Of a stretch of 64,000 nucleotides of DNA, positions 33,690 through 42,957 are shown piece after piece. A program made the position numbers and the translations under genes. Under the pieces are notes generated by a model. It was given only the letters and a program-made list of their open reading frames with translations, made no database searches and was not told the DNA's origin. Every line of letters starts with the position of its first letter. Position 1 is the stretch's first letter. The stretch comes from an uncultured Prevotellaceae bacterium (GTDB lineage: Bacteria; Bacteroidota; Bacteroidia; Bacteroidales; Bacteroidaceae), in contig CACYPF010000003.1 in the NCBI GenBank assembly GCA_902776195.1, positions 1 through 64,000 of the forward strand, read 5' to 3'.

Positions 33690-33860
33690 ATGGCATACGT
33701 AATTGGTGACGACTGCATCGCATGTGGAACATGTATTGATGAGTGCCCAGCTGGAGCAATCTCTGAGGGCGATAAGTATTCAATCAACCCTGATGTCTGC
33801 ACAGAGTGCGGTACATGTGCTGACGTTTGTCCGTCAGAGGCTATCAGCTTGCCGGCATAA
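33690..33860 (+). CDS. 2[4Fe-4S] ferredoxin
   Basis: This 56-residue protein has two complete cluster motifs: Cys9-x2-Cys12-x2-Cys15-x3-Cys19-Pro and Cys37-x2-Cys40-x2-Cys43-x3-Cys47-Pro. It is a clostridial-type bacterial ferredoxin that would carry electrons for anaerobic enzymes such as pyruvate:ferredoxin oxidoreductase. The start MAYVIGDDCIACGTC is typical. A strong terminator follows at 33884. A frame on the other strand over the same bases is a shadow. Confidence 0.96.
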   Translation: MAYVIGDDCIACGTCIDECPAGAISEGDKYSINPDVCTECGTCADVCPSEAISLPA

Positions 33861-33883
33861 GTCAATAAGTTGAATACAAGTAT

Positions 33884-33911
33884 AGGGCTTTCCGAAAGGA
33901 AAGCCTTTTTT
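33884..33911 (+). terminator. Terminator after the ferredoxin gene
   Basis: GGGCTTTCC and GGAAAGCC pair around a GAAA tetraloop-type loop, followed by T residues. It also touches the end of the converging kinase gene. Confidence 0.9.
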
Positions 33912-35946
33912 ATTCTTCATCAGGGAGTGTCATCACGAAACGAGCTCCTCCTTGATAACTGGTATCAAGATAGATATCACCTCCAAGACGACGGACAATA
34001 CTGCGGGCTACGGTGAGTCCTATACCAGTTCCCTCGTAATAGTTATCGAGCTGGAAGAACTCCTCAAAGATATGTTCTGCTTCATGAGGAGGAATACCAA
34101 TGCCCGTGTCAGAAACAGCATAAACCACCATTTTAGCTTGTTTGTCAATGGTGATGCGTAGTTCTGCACTTCCTTCCTTAGTAAACTTAGCTGCATTGTT
34201 CAGCAATAAAGCCAAGGCACGGGATGCAGAATAGGAATTTGTGTGTATTATCTTGTCAACAGAATCATCGAACTCTATGTTGAACGATATGTGCTTGGCT
34301 TTCTGTATGTCAGAGCTTTCAACTGCCTGGGCAGCTATTTGAACAGTAGTCACTTGGTCGCAGCGCTCAATGACACTTTTGCTATGCATGTCTGATAGTT
34401 CCAACATCTTATTGACCAATTCTGTGATGCGGTTAGTATTCTGTGTTATACGCTCGTTGATGTCTTTACGTTCTTCATCAGTTAGTTCGGCATTAGGAGC
34501 CGTCAATATCTGTGTGAAACCGCTGAGGACATTGAGGGGCGTCCGAATTTCATGGGATATTTGTTGGATGAAATCAGTCTTCATGCGCGATGATTCTTCC
34601 GCGCGGGCATTGGCTTGTGTCAGTTGCTTGTTCTTTTGTTCCAACTCTTGGTTTTTCTCCGCAAGTTGTTTAGCATTGCGTAAACGGAGAAGGGTAATTA
34701 TGATGAACGAAATGAGTGCCAGCAAAATACCAATAAATACAGCTAAAGATCGCTGGCTCTTAAGCATCGTCTGTTGTTCTGCAATCTGTTTCTCTTTCTC
34801 TTGCGTCTCATACATAATGGCTAACTCAGCAGCATTATGTTGCCTCTCATAAGTATAGATAGAGTCGACAGAATTGACGATACGCTCAGCCATTTCAAGT
34901 GCCTGTTCCTTATGCCCAGACTTAATATAAGCTTTCAGGTAGGGAGAGAGGTAGGATTTTAGATAATAAAGTGACAGAGGTATCTCCCAAGACTGTACTA
35001 CAGAGTCTACTTTGGGTGTCAGTTTAGCAAGTTCTTCCCATTGTTCTGCCAGTTCCAGGTATTCGCTGTGCTCAATAAGTCCGGCACTGGTCTTTGAGTA
35101 GTTGGTACCAATAAAACGTTGGTATGCCTGATGTGCATCCTTACTTCGTCCAGTCTTTACATAGACAAGGGCTTTATGCGTGTTGAGGCCAGCGGTGTAT
35201 TCTTCTGCAGTAGCTGCAGGACAATCAGGAGAGGCAGACATAAGACTGATTGCTTCTTCTGCTTGTGGTATCCATTGCTCAGCCTCTTTAAATTGTTCGG
35301 TACTGGTATAAGCGTCAATAATGTTATAGGTGATCCTGGACCATGTGTAGAGGTTGTCAAATGTAGGATCGCTGTTTGCCAACTGCTTGAGAGTGTTCCA
35401 TGCCAGTGTGAAGTTTTTCTTAGCTTCTTGATAGTATCCTAACTGCATTTGGCTATATCCGATGTCATGTAGTAAGATAGCTGACCAATAGTGTCCTATT
35501 TGAGTGGTGTCCTTTTGGACGACCGAATAAGCCTCTGTTGCTGTCTTGACAGCACCGTCTTGGTCACCTTTGACAGTGAGGATTGTCGAGAGTTGGTCTG
35601 AAACAAAATAATAGAGTGCTGGTCTCTCCTCTAATAGATTATTACTTGTAAGGGCTCTCTTATAATAAAGTTCAGCGGTGAGTTCTTGTCCTAACTTATA
35701 GTGTATCTGTCCACGGTAATAGTTTGCTTTATGCTCTGGCAGCAGATGCCGGTTTTCCAGACTGTCTATCAATAACAGTGCGCTATCCAGGTCTTTGTAT
35801 ATGATCTCCTGAATGGCAGAGTCTTGTGCAACGACATCTTCTTTTTCAAAGGAAACTGTTTTGTTGCGTGAAGTACAAGCAGTTAGTCCAATAATGCTAA
35901 CAATTCCAATACCTACTATAATATATGCCAGTTTCCTTAGATTCAT
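33910..35946 (-). CDS. Sensor histidine kinase with lipoprotein-type N-terminus and TPR sensor
   Basis: This 678-residue kinase has a hydrophobic N-terminus ending in a lipobox-like LTAC (Cys24), a long TPR-like helical periplasmic region (about 40-390), one membrane helix (401-421), a coiled coil, and HisKA with His465 in SHEIRTPL. The HATPase domain has DTGIGIPPHEAEHIFEEFF and ends GGDIYLDTSYQGGARF. It lacks a receiver domain and no response regulator gene is adjacent. It stands downstream of the TPR gene, separated by a hairpin at 35957-35993. The pseudogene at 18129-18439 is a related kinase. Confidence 0.92.
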   Translation of the reverse strand: MNLRKLAYIIVGIGIVSIIGLTACTSRNKTVSFEKEDVVAQDSAIQEIIYKDLDSALLLIDSLENRHLLPEHKANYYRGQIHYKLGQELTAELYYKRALTSNNLLEERPALYYFVSDQLSTILTVKGDQDGAVKTATEAYSVVQKDTTQIGHYWSAILLHDIGYSQMQLGYYQEAKKNFTLAWNTLKQLANSDPTFDNLYTWSRITYNIIDAYTSTEQFKEAEQWIPQAEEAISLMSASPDCPAATAEEYTAGLNTHKALVYVKTGRSKDAHQAYQRFIGTNYSKTSAGLIEHSEYLELAEQWEELAKLTPKVDSVVQSWEIPLSLYYLKSYLSPYLKAYIKSGHKEQALEMAERIVNSVDSIYTYERQHNAAELAIMYETQEKEKQIAEQQTMLKSQRSLAVFIGILLALISFIIITLLRLRNAKQLAEKNQELEQKNKQLTQANARAEESSRMKTDFIQQISHEIRTPLNVLSGFTQILTAPNAELTDEERKDINERITQNTNRITELVNKMLELSDMHSKSVIERCDQVTTVQIAAQAVESSDIQKAKHISFNIEFDDSVDKIIHTNSYSASRALALLLNNAAKFTKEGSAELRITIDKQAKMVVYAVSDTGIGIPPHEAEHIFEEFFQLDNYYEGTGIGLTVARSIVRRLGGDIYLDTSYQGGARFVMTLPDEE

Positions 35947-35956
35947 GATTGAAAAG

Positions 35957-35993
35957 TAACAAGGGGCGCAAGTTATGATTGCGCTCCTTGTTA
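35957..35993. terminator. Hairpin between the TPR and kinase genes
   Basis: TAACAAGG and CCTTGTTA plus inner CGCAA/TTGCG make a strong stem. The T run is short on the minus strand, so it may be a terminator or a processing site. Confidence 0.6.
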
Positions 35994-36001
35994 ATGATTA
36001 A

Positions 36002-37429
36002 TTATTTTAATGCTTGTATCTCCAATGCTGCCTTGTACTCTGGGTCGATTTGCAGAATCTTCTCAGCGAATGCCTTGGCACCGTCTACATTCTTGTTGAT
36101 GTAGGAATTGAACATCAGGTAGTGATAAGCAGTCTTCAGCATCGTGTCCTGACCTTTGGTGCGGTCTGTGCGCCCACTCAGTAAAGAAGCAAGTTTCTCA
36201 TAATAGGGCTTGGCAAGGCTCTTCTCCATGTTGTTGTCAAGCTTGTTGTTGAGGTTTGCGCGCATGTATGTAGAGTATATCTCCTGAGTCGGGTATTTCT
36301 GTATCAGGGCTGCATACACCTCGTCAGCCTTCTTAATCATTTCAGTCTTCTTGGCAGGATCTGCGGAAGCGTCACCGTCTTTGGTATAGATATTGGCAAG
36401 ACCTTCCTCGTCATCGTATGTCAAGTCTTTCTTAGCGGCAAGCATCTGCTTATAGTAGTCTGTAGCCTTGGCAAAGTCCTTGTTCTTCAGATATGCGTCT
36501 GAGAGGGTCTTCAAGATGGCCCATTTCTTAATCATAGAAGAGTCGTTGACCAGTACAAGCGCCTTGTCGTACTCACTGAAGGCATTCTGCTGCTCACCTA
36601 ATGCGTCGTAAATCAATGCAGAATAATAGTGGTCGTACTCAGAGTACTTGGCACTGTCGGTCTCATTGAAATATTTGTAAATATATGCTTTTGCTGCATC
36701 GTAGTTCTTCAACTCATAGTTGCTGAACATGGCAAGACGGGTAAAGGTGGCATTGCGGGGCTTGTCCTTCAGTCCCTGCTCACAAGCGGCGAGAGCGTCC
36801 TCAAAGTGTCCCTGGAAATAGCTGGCACGTGCAAACTCGTTCAGGTAACTCTTGTCCAACTGGGCGATAGGTACCTTCTTGAACTCATTGTATGCGTTTT
36901 TCTCATCACCAGCGACCATGAAGATATGTCCTTTGATAGCGTCAACATTCACCTCGGGACAGTTAGCCTTCAGTTCGTCAAGTTTCTGTGCAGCACCTCT
37001 CGGGTCAATCTTACGATATACCATCGCATACTTGCGATAAGCCTCTGCAAGCTTCTTGTCGTAGTAAATGGCATTGTCATAGTAAGAGGCTGCCAGTCCG
37101 CCATCGTCAGAGAGGGCAGCGATGTCACCTAACAACACGTATGCGGGAGCACACTTATTCTTGGAGGCTGTCAGCGCATGCTGTGCATAGACACGTGCAT
37201 TGGCTGTGTCGCCTGCCTCATAAAAGGCACGCCCAAAGGCAAGCATCATCTCGGCATTCTTCCTGTTCTCCTTGTAATAAGGTTTCATCTGCTTGTCGAG
37301 ATCTGCGGGTTTGCTACTAATAATTTTCTTTACGGCATCTATGTCGGCTTTCGTGCCGTCCTGTGCCATCACTGGAGTGCCGAATCCTATCATCAGCGCT
37401 CCCATCACGAGATATTTCATTGCTTTCAT
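36002..37429 (-). CDS. TPR repeat protein, last gene of the TonB cluster
   Basis: This 475-residue exported protein has a signal peptide (MKAMKYLVMGALMIGFGTPVMAQ) and at least eight TPR helix pairs across its length, such as NKCAPAYVLLGDIAAL and EYDHYYSALIYDALGEQQNAF. It is probably periplasmic and serves as a scaffold. It follows pstS in the ExbB-ExbD-ExbD-TonB-PstS run on the same strand. I chose the ATG at 37429; the frame is open further into the pstS end but lacks a signal sequence there. Confidence 0.88.
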   Translation of the reverse strand: MKAMKYLVMGALMIGFGTPVMAQDGTKADIDAVKKIISSKPADLDKQMKPYYKENRKNAEMMLAFGRAFYEAGDTANARVYAQHALTASKNKCAPAYVLLGDIAALSDDGGLAASYYDNAIYYDKKLAEAYRKYAMVYRKIDPRGAAQKLDELKANCPEVNVDAIKGHIFMVAGDEKNAYNEFKKVPIAQLDKSYLNEFARASYFQGHFEDALAACEQGLKDKPRNATFTRLAMFSNYELKNYDAAKAYIYKYFNETDSAKYSEYDHYYSALIYDALGEQQNAFSEYDKALVLVNDSSMIKKWAILKTLSDAYLKNKDFAKATDYYKQMLAAKKDLTYDDEEGLANIYTKDGDASADPAKKTEMIKKADEVYAALIQKYPTQEIYSTYMRANLNNKLDNNMEKSLAKPYYEKLASLLSGRTDRTKGQDTMLKTAYHYLMFNSYINKNVDGAKAFAEKILQIDPEYKAALEIQALK

Positions 37430-37502
37430 AATCCTTGTTTTATTAAAATTATACTTCTTGTTTCTAATCTCTATCTGTATGACGTGATAACGTCCTTTTG
37501 GT

Positions 37503-38462
37503 TTATTCCTTATTGACAATGACTTGTCGGACATTCATGTTCGCTGTACGGGGCAGCAATCCCGAACGGAGGATAATCATTTGCCCTTTGGGTAATTGGC
37601 AGTAGTGTGCGAATGCTGTCGGTGTGCCATTACGGGTGTCGTTTAATAACGCATAGATGGTACGGCGTAACGGGTAGTTACCATTATATAAATAGTATTG
37701 ATAGGGTTTCCAACTGTTTGCCTTGGTGGCAGAGTCCAGTTTTGACACCCCCATCACAGTTATATTCTTCTTAAAAGTGACATTCGTGGTATCACGTTTG
37801 TCATTCAACCAGTTAGAACCGATGATGCCAAGGGAGTTCTTGTGGTTCTCCACATAGTCTATCACTGCTGCACTGGTCTTGACAGCTCCGATATTGGGGT
37901 TTGTAAACTCTTTACCTCCGAGGATCGAGTCTACACACCATCGTACCGTACTGGATAATGGATTGTCGAAAACGACATCGATGACTCCCAGTTTCGAACT
38001 GGGATATATCTCCCCCCATTGGGTCACCTCTCCACGAAGGACGCGTGCAAAATCCTTGATGGTGATGCAACTGTCGGGATTGGTATTATTAACGATGATG
38101 GAGAGACCATCATAGGCGATGGGGATCGCGCGGGGCAGGAACTTCTGGTCTTGCAGGCTCTTCTTCTCTTTTGCAGTGAAGTCACGAGTGGTAAAAGCAA
38201 GCCATGTTTCCTGTTTCATTAATTTCTCGACGGCATCCTGTTCATTGATATACTCAACGCCTATGGTGTCTAAGCGCTGGCTGTTGAAATAGAATAGCTC
38301 TTCATCGAGAATAGGATAGAAGCTCTCGTCCGCTACCAATTTCTCAGCGGCTTTAAGATAAGCTTTCTCCTTTTCAGGATTAGGCTTGCTCCCACAAGCG
38401 GAGAGCAAGCCTAAGATAAGTGTTAATCCAACGAGTTTGTTGAATACGTTCTTTGTCATCAA
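37503..38462 (-). CDS. pstS: PstS-like phosphate-binding lipoprotein
   Basis: This 319-residue lipoprotein has a lipobox at LLSACGSK. It is a PBP-like domain-2 protein of the PstS family with GLSIIVNNTNPDSCITIKDF and SSTVRWCVDSILGG, corresponding to ligand-loop regions. No pstCAB genes are present. Instead it is placed directly behind tonB with no gap, so it may serve the TonB system or sense phosphate, not feed an ABC importer. A second in-frame ATG is the next codon. Confidence 0.85.
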   Translation of the reverse strand: MMTKNVFNKLVGLTLILGLLSACGSKPNPEKEKAYLKAAEKLVADESFYPILDEELFYFNSQRLDTIGVEYINEQDAVEKLMKQETWLAFTTRDFTAKEKKSLQDQKFLPRAIPIAYDGLSIIVNNTNPDSCITIKDFARVLRGEVTQWGEIYPSSKLGVIDVVFDNPLSSTVRWCVDSILGGKEFTNPNIGAVKTSAAVIDYVENHKNSLGIIGSNWLNDKRDTTNVTFKKNITVMGVSKLDSATKANSWKPYQYYLYNGNYPLRRTIYALLNDTRNGTPTAFAHYCQLPKGQMIILRSGLLPRTANMNVRQVIVNKE

Positions 38463-39296
38463 TTACTGGAGTTTGAAGGTTACGGGCACAGTGTACTTTA
38501 CACGTACAGCTGAACCGTTCTGCTTACCAGGAATCCATTTAGGCATAGCCTTGAGCACACGTACGGCCTCTTTGTCCAAAGAGGGGTCTACACCACGAAC
38601 GACCTTTACGTCAGTGATAGAACCGTCACGCTCAACCACGAAGGTACAAACAACGCGACCTTGTACACCGTTCTCCTCAGCTACGACAGGATACTTGATA
38701 TTGCTTCCGAGCCAAGACATCAGCGCTCCCTGGCCACCAGGGAACGAAGGCATCTGCTCTACCACGTCGAAGACCTTAGTCTCCTCCACCTTTGGTGGCT
38801 CGGGTTCAGCAATAACTTCCTTTGCCTTGAGCACCTCACCGGCAGTCTCGTCATTTCCTTCTACGTTGAAGGCACCGATGGCGGTGTTGGTTTCCTGAAG
38901 CTCTTCCTGAGATTTCATCTCCTGATCTTCCTTCACCTCATTATCCTTCTTGATTTCAGGAACAGTGAAGGCAACAGAACTTTTTACGCGCTCAACCTCA
39001 ATCTTCTCAACTTCTGGCTCGTCTTTCTTCTCTACCTTAGCTTCCTTCTTCTCGGCAAGGCTCTGGAGTTCTACATCTGCCTCAATGGCTGCATTCTGTG
39101 ATGCGATATAGTTCTCAATAGAAACCTTGGCAATGACGATGGCTGCGATGATAGCGAAGCCGATGAACATCGTGATAAGTGCCTTCAGGTTACGAGTACC
39201 AGTGTTCTTACGCAGTTGATAAGCTCCGTATGCTTGGTTCTTACCTTCGAATACGAGGTCGACCCAACTATTGTCTATAAGATCTATTTTTGCCAT
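38463..39296 (-). CDS. tonB: Energy transducer TonB
   Basis: This 277-residue TonB has a conserved Bacteroidota cytoplasmic start (WVDLVFEGKNQAYGAYQLRK), one membrane helix (about 38-58), an acidic and basic linker rich in Glu and Lys in place of the proline-rich one, and a C-terminal TonB domain (about 190-277) with VQGRVVCTFVVERDGSITDVKVVRG and MPKWIPGKQNG. It couples the proton-driven ExbB-ExbD motor to TonB-dependent outer-membrane receptors. Confidence 0.95.
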   Translation of the reverse strand: MAKIDLIDNSWVDLVFEGKNQAYGAYQLRKNTGTRNLKALITMFIGFAIIAAIVIAKVSIENYIASQNAAIEADVELQSLAEKKEAKVEKKDEPEVEKIEVERVKSSVAFTVPEIKKDNEVKEDQEMKSQEELQETNTAIGAFNVEGNDETAGEVLKAKEVIAEPEPPKVEETKVFDVVEQMPSFPGGQGALMSWLGSNIKYPVVAEENGVQGRVVCTFVVERDGSITDVKVVRGVDPSLDKEAVRVLKAMPKWIPGKQNGSAVRVKYTVPVTFKLQ

Positions 39297-39322
39297 AGTT
39301 CTTTCTGCATTTTAGGGGTTAA

Positions 39323-39988
39323 TCACTTGACACCAGCCTTCTGGATGAGTGCTTTATCATCATCACTCATCTTGTCGACATTGTCAATGACATACTTATC
39401 AACATTACTAATCAGCATCTCGTCGAGGGCTGCCACCATGTTCTCGTAGGTCGCAGTGTTCAGAGGACGGATGATGACGGTCATCGTAGGAACCTTCTCA
39501 CCGTTGGGGAGCTCACCCTTCTTCAGTTTCTTGAGGGCTTCCTGATACTGCTCATCAGTCATCTTAGAGTTGTACTCATTCTTCTTGGCATCCAGTTCCT
39601 TCTTTGCCATCTTAATCTTGGCAATAGGATTGATACCTTCCTCGGTGGTATGCTCATTGAGCACCTTCTCAATACCATCCTTACCATAGCTGGTCTCCTT
39701 CACACATGAGGGATCATCGTAATTGGGAAGACCGGCGATGTACCATACCTTGTCGTTAGAGCCAAGGTAAAGTGTGATGGTGTGAGAAGCCTTAGTCACC
39801 TGTTTCTGATCATCATTCAGATTCTTCGTGTCGTCGTTTGACGGCATGGTCAGCTGCATAGCCTGCGGCTTAGCCAGTGTAGTACACAGCATGAAGAACG
39901 TGATCAGAAGCATCATCATGTCTACCATTGGCGTGAAGTTCACGCGGGTATCCATCTTCTTCTGCTTGGATAGATTCTTTTTTGCCAT
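39323..39988 (-). CDS. exbD: ExbD family biopolymer transport protein (second)
   Basis: This 221-residue ExbD protein has a single N-terminal membrane helix with the proton-relay Asp in FTPMVDMMMLLITFFML and a periplasmic domain longer than usual. It lies 4 bp downstream of the other exbD gene. Two ExbD paralogues beside one ExbB is the common Bacteroidota layout. Confidence 0.93.
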   Translation of the reverse strand: MAKKNLSKQKKMDTRVNFTPMVDMMMLLITFFMLCTTLAKPQAMQLTMPSNDDTKNLNDDQKQVTKASHTITLYLGSNDKVWYIAGLPNYDDPSCVKETSYGKDGIEKVLNEHTTEEGINPIAKIKMAKKELDAKKNEYNSKMTDEQYQEALKKLKKGELPNGEKVPTMTVIIRPLNTATYENMVAALDEMLISNVDKYVIDNVDKMSDDDKALIQKAGVK

Positions 39989-39992
39989 AATA

Positions 39993-40610
39993 CTAGTCGT
40001 TTAAACGTTTAACATCGAGATTCGTAATGAGTTGGAAACGGTTCTCGTTCATATCCTGTAGCTCTGACATCAACTTCTTAATAGAAGCATAAGGAGTCTT
40101 GGAGTCGCACTTAATGGCGAGCTTGATGTCAGGATTAGCTTCGCGGGCCGCTGTGACCCACTCCTGGAACTCGCTCTTGCCGCCCTTGATACTGTCAAGT
40201 GGGAGACCGAGTTTCTGGATTTCCTCGCCCATTTTCTCTGGCTCGAGGCTGAGGTACGCTGCCATTTGTGCCATGCTAGCACCCACCATGGCATCCTCGC
40301 GGAAGTGCTTAACCTGAGTGGGGTTGAGCTGAACGCCGAACTTGTCGGTCATGATGTCCAGCATCGCCTGCATGTTGTTCTTGTTTTCCGTACCGCAGTA
40401 GACACGACCCTCCGGGGTTACCAGAATGTTCAGAACGTCCTGCTCGGGAATCTTCAATTCTGACACAGAGTTTGGTGCAGTAACCTGTACCGGCTCTGGG
40501 GTCAGGAATGTTGAGGTCAACATGAAGAAACACAGAAGCAGTGTCATCACGTCTGACATAGGCGTCATGTCAATCCAGATGTCTTTTTTCTGTATCTTAA
40601 TTTTAGCCAT
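39993..40610 (-). CDS. exbD: ExbD family biopolymer transport protein (first)
   Basis: This 205-residue ExbD protein has the helix motif IDMTPMSDVMTLLLCFFML with the conserved Asp and the C-terminal domain motif IKCDSKTPYASIKKLMSELQ. It follows exbB by 32 bp on the same strand. Confidence 0.93.
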   Translation of the reverse strand: MAKIKIQKKDIWIDMTPMSDVMTLLLCFFMLTSTFLTPEPVQVTAPNSVSELKIPEQDVLNILVTPEGRVYCGTENKNNMQAMLDIMTDKFGVQLNPTQVKHFREDAMVGASMAQMAAYLSLEPEKMGEEIQKLGLPLDSIKGGKSEFQEWVTAAREANPDIKLAIKCDSKTPYASIKKLMSELQDMNENRFQLITNLDVKRLND

Positions 40611-40642
40611 TCTCTAAACTGCTTTATTTAGATGGTTAAAAA

Positions 40643-41470
40643 TTAAGCCTCGTTGTGGTTTGAATCGTATGTTGCAGCGATGGTGAAACCAATCTCGTCG
40701 AGTGCGTAGGTCAGTTTGTCGATCTTGTTTGAGAAGAAGTTGTAAACAACGGTAGCAACCCAAGAGGTCAAGATACCAGATGCTGTGTTCACAAGGGCCT
40801 CAGAAATACCGGCAGACAGAGCCATAGAGTCAGCACCACCACCAGCAGACAGAGCCTGGAATGATCCGATCATACCGAGCACGGTTCCGAACAGAGCGGT
40901 CAGGGTACCCAGAGATACGATGGTAGCAACCATAGGCATGTTCATCTGAAGAGTAGGCATCTCCAACTGAGTAGCCTCCTCGTGAGCCTGCTGAATCTTA
41001 GCAATCTTAGCAGCCTTCTTCAGTGTGCTGTCAGTCTCAACAGTCTGATACATCTTGATAGAAGCCTTAACTACGTTAGCTACAGAACCCTGCATCTTGT
41101 CGCAGAGAGCGTCTGCCTCAGCAAATTTCTGAGCCTTGATGAGATCCTTTACCTGAGCGGTGAACTTAGCAAGGTTGATTTTACCAGAAGCACTCTTGAT
41201 AGCGAAGAAACGCTCGATACCCAAGCAGATAACGGTGAAGAGCAGCGTCAAAATCAGACCTACAACGAAACCTCCTTTATACACTGTACCCAGCAGGTTT
41301 GCGGGATGTCCACTGCGGTCACCACCAACGAAGTTGTCGGGGTTACCCATTACGAAATACCATACGCTGTAACCTGCAATACAGCAGATAGCGAGAATAA
41401 TCCACGCAGCTTTAACACCTTGGAAGCCCGATTTCTTGGCTGGGGCTGCAGCCTTTTGTGTAGTTGCCAT
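40643..41470 (-). CDS. exbB: ExbB/TolQ/MotA family proton channel protein
   Basis: This 275-residue membrane protein has helices at about 25-47, 70-92, and a pair at about 180-245 with the family segment MVATIVSLGTLTALFGTVLGMIGSF. It has an extended N-terminus with a pair of extra helices, as is usual in Bacteroidota. It is the first gene of the TonB cluster. A TATCTTTG -7 box lies at 41594-41601, giving a leader of about 120 nt. Confidence 0.94.
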   Translation of the reverse strand: MATTQKAAAPAKKSGFQGVKAAWIILAICCIAGYSVWYFVMGNPDNFVGGDRSGHPANLLGTVYKGGFVVGLILTLLFTVICLGIERFFAIKSASGKINLAKFTAQVKDLIKAQKFAEADALCDKMQGSVANVVKASIKMYQTVETDSTLKKAAKIAKIQQAHEEATQLEMPTLQMNMPMVATIVSLGTLTALFGTVLGMIGSFQALSAGGGADSMALSAGISEALVNTASGILTSWVATVVYNFFSNKIDKLTYALDEIGFTIAATYDSNHNEA

Positions 41471-41593
41471 AATTTTAAAAGTTTAAATTTTAGTTATTAA
41501 ATAAAATGATTTGTAATTATATCTTTCTGATTTCTTGCGTTTTGCCTTTTTATATGTCTTTGACACGGTATTTCACATGCGCCTAACATTTGG

Positions 41594-41601
41594 CAAAGAT
41601 A
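41594..41601 (-). promoter_or_regulatory. -7 box of the TonB cluster
   Basis: TATCTTTG on the minus strand upstream of exbB, without a clear -33 box. Confidence 0.45.
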
Positions 41602-41660
41602 ACAAATTACGGCGGTTAAACCGTCCTTTTAAGAACTTTTAACTTGATGTTCATCAATTT

Positions 41661-42854
41661 TTAGTGAAGTTGTGCCAGCACTTCTTTGATTCGGCGCATA
41701 GCTTCTATAATGTTGTTGTCACTGGTTGCATAGCTCATGCGGAAGCATTCCGGGTCACCGAAGGCATCGCCTCCAACTGTTGCCACATGTCCTTTCTCCA
41801 GCAGATAGAGGGCAAGGTCGGTGGAGTTGTTGATAACCCTCTCGCCATCACTCTTTCCGTAGAAGCTGCTACATTTGGGGAAAAGATAGAAAGCTCCCTC
41901 GGGAACATTGACTTCCAGTCCTGGAATCTCCTTGGCAAGTTTGACAATTAGGTCCCTACGGCGTTCGAAAGCCTTTCGCATCTCTTCCACACAGTCTTGG
42001 CTTGAGATGTAGGCGAACTCAGCAGCCTTTTGGCTGACAGAACATGGACCACTGGTGTATTGACCTTGTAGTTTGTTGCACCCTTTGACAATCCACTCGG
42101 GAGCAGCGATGTAACCGATACGCCATCCTGTCATGGCATAAGCCTTGCTGACACCGTTGACAATGATGCTACGTTCTTTCATACCATCGAATTGGGCAAT
42201 GCTCTCGTGTTTACCGACATAATTGATATGCTCGTAAATCTCGTCAGCGAGAACAAAAAGGTCGTCATGACGTTTGATGACATTAGCGAGTCCCTCTAAT
42301 TCCGCTTTGCTATAGACACTTCCTGTGGGGTTGCTGGGAGAGCAAAGGATTAGCAGGCGGGTCTTAGGTGTAATGGCTGCCTCCAGCTGCTCTGGTGTCA
42401 TTTTGAAATTCTGCTCGAATCCTGCCTCCACGATAACAGGCTTACCTCCTGCCAGCAGAACCATTTGTGGATAGCTGACCCAATAAGGTGCAGGAATAAT
42501 GACTTCATCTCCAGGGTTTACAAGTGCCATTACAGTATTGCATACACTTTGTTTGGCTCCGTTGGATACCAGAATCTCTGCAGGCTGATAATGAAGATGG
42601 TTCTCGCGTTCCAATTTGCGTGCTATTGCCTGACGGAGGTCAGGGTAGCCGGGTACAGGTGAATAGCGGGAATAATTCTCATCAATGGCAAGCTTGGCTG
42701 CTTGCTTGATATGATCTGGTGTATTGAAGTCGGGCTCTCCGACGCTCATGTTGATGACGTCGATGCCTTGTGCTTTCATTTCAGAACTTTTTTGCGACAT
42801 TGCAAGTGTGGCAGAGGGCGCCAGACGTTGCAGACGGTCAGATAATTGTGCCAT
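41661..42854 (-). CDS. Aspartate aminotransferase family (class I, PLP-dependent)
   Basis: This 397-residue aminotransferase has the PLP lysine in VNGVSKAYAMTGWRIGY (about residue 235), ICSPSNPTGSVYSKAEL, and the N-terminal SVGEPDFNTPDHI, which marks the Ib group of aspartate/prephenate aminotransferases. It transfers amino groups to oxaloacetate or related acids. It is a single gene with a TACTTTTG -7 box at 42884-42891. Confidence 0.93.
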   Translation of the reverse strand: MAQLSDRLQRLAPSATLAMSQKSSEMKAQGIDVINMSVGEPDFNTPDHIKQAAKLAIDENYSRYSPVPGYPDLRQAIARKLERENHLHYQPAEILVSNGAKQSVCNTVMALVNPGDEVIIPAPYWVSYPQMVLLAGGKPVIVEAGFEQNFKMTPEQLEAAITPKTRLLILCSPSNPTGSVYSKAELEGLANVIKRHDDLFVLADEIYEHINYVGKHESIAQFDGMKERSIIVNGVSKAYAMTGWRIGYIAAPEWIVKGCNKLQGQYTSGPCSVSQKAAEFAYISSQDCVEEMRKAFERRRDLIVKLAKEIPGLEVNVPEGAFYLFPKCSSFYGKSDGERVINNSTDLALYLLEKGHVATVGGDAFGDPECFRMSYATSDNNIIEAMRRIKEVLAQLH

Positions 42855-42957
42855 ATTCGTTTGTTAGTGTATGTATTTAACTGCAAAAGTAATCATTTTA
42901 TTCTTTTAAAAGAAAGAAATAAATCATTTTTTAACTAAAACCATGTAAAAACCAACA

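Noticed and set aside
33671-33865. A minus-strand frame over the ferredoxin gene
   Set aside because: The plus strand encodes a perfect two-cluster ferredoxin; the other frame is a shadow of it.
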